Source: Methanobacterium petrolearium (GTDB taxonomy: Archaea; Methanobacteriota; Methanobacteria; Methanobacteriales; Methanobacteriaceae). From it: a stretch of DNA of 64,000 bases. The position numbers were made by a program, and so were the translations under genes. Where the stretch lies: NCBI RefSeq assembly GCF_017873625.1, contig NZ_JAGGKL010000011.1, positions 1 to 64,000 of the forward strand. Direction: 5' to 3'. Each line of letters starts with the position of its first letter. Positions within the stretch are counted from its first letter, which is position 1. The notes under the pieces are model-generated. The model was not told the origin of the DNA. It saw nothing but the letters and a program-made list of their open reading frames with translations, and ran no database searches. Below are positions 62,317 to 64,000 of the stretch, piece after piece.

Positions 62317-63498
62317 TTAGAACAGTTTACCCAATTTTAGTAGGGCTTTCGGTGAGATCTTAACCAGTTTTTTAACCATTTCTGCAGTGTTAATGGTTTC
62401 AAAGTCACTATCCCTGAACACCTCTGCTATCTGGTCTAATTCCTCATCGGAAAGACTTAAAAGGTAATCCTTGGCCTTTAAGTACTTTTTGAATGATTCA
62501 CCAAGTTCTTCGTCGCAGAGATCCTCATATATTTTGAGACTCTTCTTGGAGTAATCTCCATTAGCCGCGGCTTCGGTTGCTACTTGGCCTGCCAGGCGAC
62601 CTCCCAGCATACCACTGATGATACCTCCCCCTGTGAGAGGGTTTACCATCCCTGCAGCATCTCCAGTTACCAGGACGTTATCAGTAACCTTTTTCTTGAG
62701 CAAACCACCTACTGGGTCTCCGCCAACATTTAATTCAACTGGTTGTGCGTTTTTAGTGGCAGGATTACTTTCCACGAACTCCAGAAGGTGTTGGTAAGCA
62801 GTTTTATCAGTGAGGGTAGTTAACACGCCCAGACCCACATTGGCGATGTCATCTCCTTTAGGGAATATCCATGCATAACCCCCTGGAGACATACTACCAA
62901 AATGAAATTCTATACAGTTTGGTTCTTCCATCTGGACTCCTGCCATTTCAAACTGGGCACAAGATTCCATATCCTTAGGTTTAAGAGAAGTTCTGAGTCC
63001 AGCCCATCTACCAACCCTGGATTCAGGACCATCAGCAGCAATAACAATTTTAGCTTTGATCTCTAATTCATGGCCCATACTCTCAGCAGTAACCACTACC
63101 TGGTCATCTTCCCTCTGCATACCAGTTGCCAGAGTTTTAACCATAATTTGGGCACCAGCACGACCGGCATCCATAGCCATATGCTTGTCAAAAACCTTAC
63201 GCTCCAAGATGTAACCTGCTTCAGGAAGTTTTACCTTATCCTTAGTTAGGTTTACTGCAGTTCCATTGGGGGAAACCATTCTAACTCCACTGGCTTCTCT
63301 GGTCACCCATCGTGTGGATGGTTCGATCCCTAACTTATTAAGACCTTCCTTGGACACACCTTCAGCACACCGTTTAGGGGAACCAATCTCTGATTTTTTA
63401 TCCATTAAAATCACACTGGCACCACCCATTGCAGCATGTTTAGCAGCAGTTGAACCAGCAGGACCGGCACCTATAACCAAAATATCAGTTTCAATCAT
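62317..63498 (-). CDS. Digeranylgeranylglycerophospholipid reductase
   Basis: The product has 393 residues. The FAD-binding GAGPAGSTAAKHA (10-22) opens the geranylgeranyl reductase family, followed by SPKRCAEGVSKEGL, VIAADGPESRVGRWAG and VTGDAAGMVNPLTGGGI. It saturates the double bonds of archaeal lipid chains using low-potential electrons. Its ATG comes directly after the stop of the ferredoxin gene, which probably supplies these electrons. Confidence 0.96.
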   Translation of the reverse strand: MIETDILVIGAGPAGSTAAKHAAMGGASVILMDKKSEIGSPKRCAEGVSKEGLNKLGIEPSTRWVTREASGVRMVSPNGTAVNLTKDKVKLPEAGYILERKVFDKHMAMDAGRAGAQIMVKTLATGMQREDDQVVVTAESMGHELEIKAKIVIAADGPESRVGRWAGLRTSLKPKDMESCAQFEMAGVQMEEPNCIEFHFGSMSPGGYAWIFPKGDDIANVGLGVLTTLTDKTAYQHLLEFVESNPATKNAQPVELNVGGDPVGGLLKKKVTDNVLVTGDAAGMVNPLTGGGIISGMLGGRLAGQVATEAAANGDYSKKSLKIYEDLCDEELGESFKKYLKAKDYLLSLSDEELDQIAEVFRDSDFETINTAEMVKKLVKISPKALLKLGKLF

Positions 63499-63669
63499 TT
63501 AATCATCCCTTTTTTCCAGTGCATTAACAGGACATACCTGGATGCAAATTTCACATTCTTTACAGTCTTTTTCGTTGAAATTTAAGCCAATTTCACGCAC
63601 TTCGATGAGGTTACGAGGACAAACACCTGCACATTCCCCACAGTACATACACCATTCTTTAACTATCAT
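63499..63669 (-). CDS. Small 2[4Fe-4S] ferredoxin
   Basis: The product has 56 residues, below most gene-finding cutoffs. It carries two full cluster motifs: CMYCGECAGVC (Cys 7, 10, 13, 17 with Pro after the last) and CKECEICIQVC (Cys 36, 39, 42, 46 with Pro). Its TAA is followed with no gap by the ATG of the geranylgeranyl reductase, so the two are one operon and it is the likely electron donor for lipid saturation. Confidence 0.95.
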   Translation of the reverse strand: MIVKEWCMYCGECAGVCPRNLIEVREIGLNFNEKDCKECEICIQVCPVNALEKRDD

Positions 63670-64000
63670 AGTATCAGTCCATTACTTGATTATATTTAAA
63701 AAAAATTAATCATTTTATTTCCCATGAAATCAGTATATAAATAAATATTTATCAACATTTCACTTTCTTACATATTAGTTTTACTTTTATAAAAAAGCTT
63801 TTAGTATTTAATTCTAATCAGCTGCACGCATATCTTACACTAAGAGTTACTGTTAAAATAGTTAATATATTAAAAATTTTTTGGGATAAATTGTTGGTTA
63901 AATAAGTGGGGGAATAAAAAGGGAGATACATTGAAAAACTGGTTTTAAATTAAACAGTTGAATTATCATCATTTGTATAGTTATTTGCATTCCCGGTTTG
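63670..64000. other. Terminal intergenic sequence, no gene recognised
   Basis: AT-rich DNA upstream of the ferredoxin gene holds its promoter and runs to the window edge. No open frame of note and no RNA gene is seen. Confidence 0.4.

Overview
The window reads as chromosome of a hydrogenotrophic methanogen of the order Methanobacteriales, most likely a mesophilic Methanobacterium-type organism. The evidence is convergent: the C-terminal half of a split family B DNA polymerase (PolB2), the methanogenesis-marker protein MtxX, hydrogenase maturation protein HypE, archaeal lipid enzymes (geranylgeranyl reductase, UbiA-type prenyltransferase, polycis-prenyl diphosphate synthase), pantoate kinase, SRP19, ribosomal protein S8e, a DUF5591 archaeosine-synthase protein, archaeal-type glutamate synthase, AT-rich intergenic DNA with TATA boxes, and GGAGGTG/GGTGAT ribosome binding sites. 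I see no transposase, integrase, phage gene, CRISPR array or rRNA. One tRNA (Ile, GAT) is present.

Layout. 1-11.2 kb (+): two giant CobN/magnesium-chelatase-H-like proteins built for the cell surface (the second has a signal peptide, both have a Ser/Thr/Gln-rich stalk and a C-terminal membrane anchor), followed by a CPCC-containing DUF2162 membrane protein, a MotA/TolQ/ExbB channel and a DUF2149 protein that looks like ExbD. This is the most interesting part of the window: a candidate ion-gradient-energised, surface-exposed metal or tetrapyrrole handling system. 11.3-14.8 kb: glutamine synthetase, a HisA-like barrel protein and a PfkB kinase. 14.8-20.9 kb (-): a surface module (small membrane protein, anchored PIG-L deacetylase, PsbP-like/sortase fusion), an AAA ATPase, a HAD hydrolase, PolB2 and S8e. 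21.4-25.5 kb (+): iron alcohol dehydrogenase overlapping a PAS histidine kinase, HypE, an RDD protein. 25.6-29.9 kb (-): DUF5654 protein, a lipocalin/CrtC-like protein and a PEP-synthase-like phosphotransferase. 30.2-39.3 kb (mostly +): CbiC, HemL, MtxX, UppS, TatD, RibD-type reductase, PHP phosphoesterase, pantoate kinase. 39.3-45.5 kb (-): a long co-directional run with a HTH regulator, RecJ-like nuclease, SRP19, HemD, CobA, PurQ, PurS and PurC. 45.7-54.6 kb (+): GlmS, a sequon-rich secreted protein, an XRE-cupin/thioesterase/acyl-CoA ligase group, a 2H-phosphoesterase-like protein and a Ski2-like helicase. 54.7-63.7 kb (mostly -): LemA, tRNA-Ile, an adenylate-kinase-like P-loop protein, a MIP18-type Fe-S factor, a decayed gene fragment, the ArcS-type protein, glutamate synthase, a P-loop protein, a UbiA prenyltransferase, geranylgeranyl reductase and its abutting ferredoxin.

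Functional themes. Tetrapyrrole chemistry recurs (HemL, HemD, CobA, CbiC, and the CobN-like proteins), fitting an organism that makes F430 and cobamides. Two genes (the second CobN-like gene and the RibD-type reductase) appear to start at non-standard codons (ATA and ATT) behind strong ribosome binding sites. Several genes carry short tandem-repeat arrays beginning at or just after their stop codons. All calls are from reading the sequence; no searches were run.
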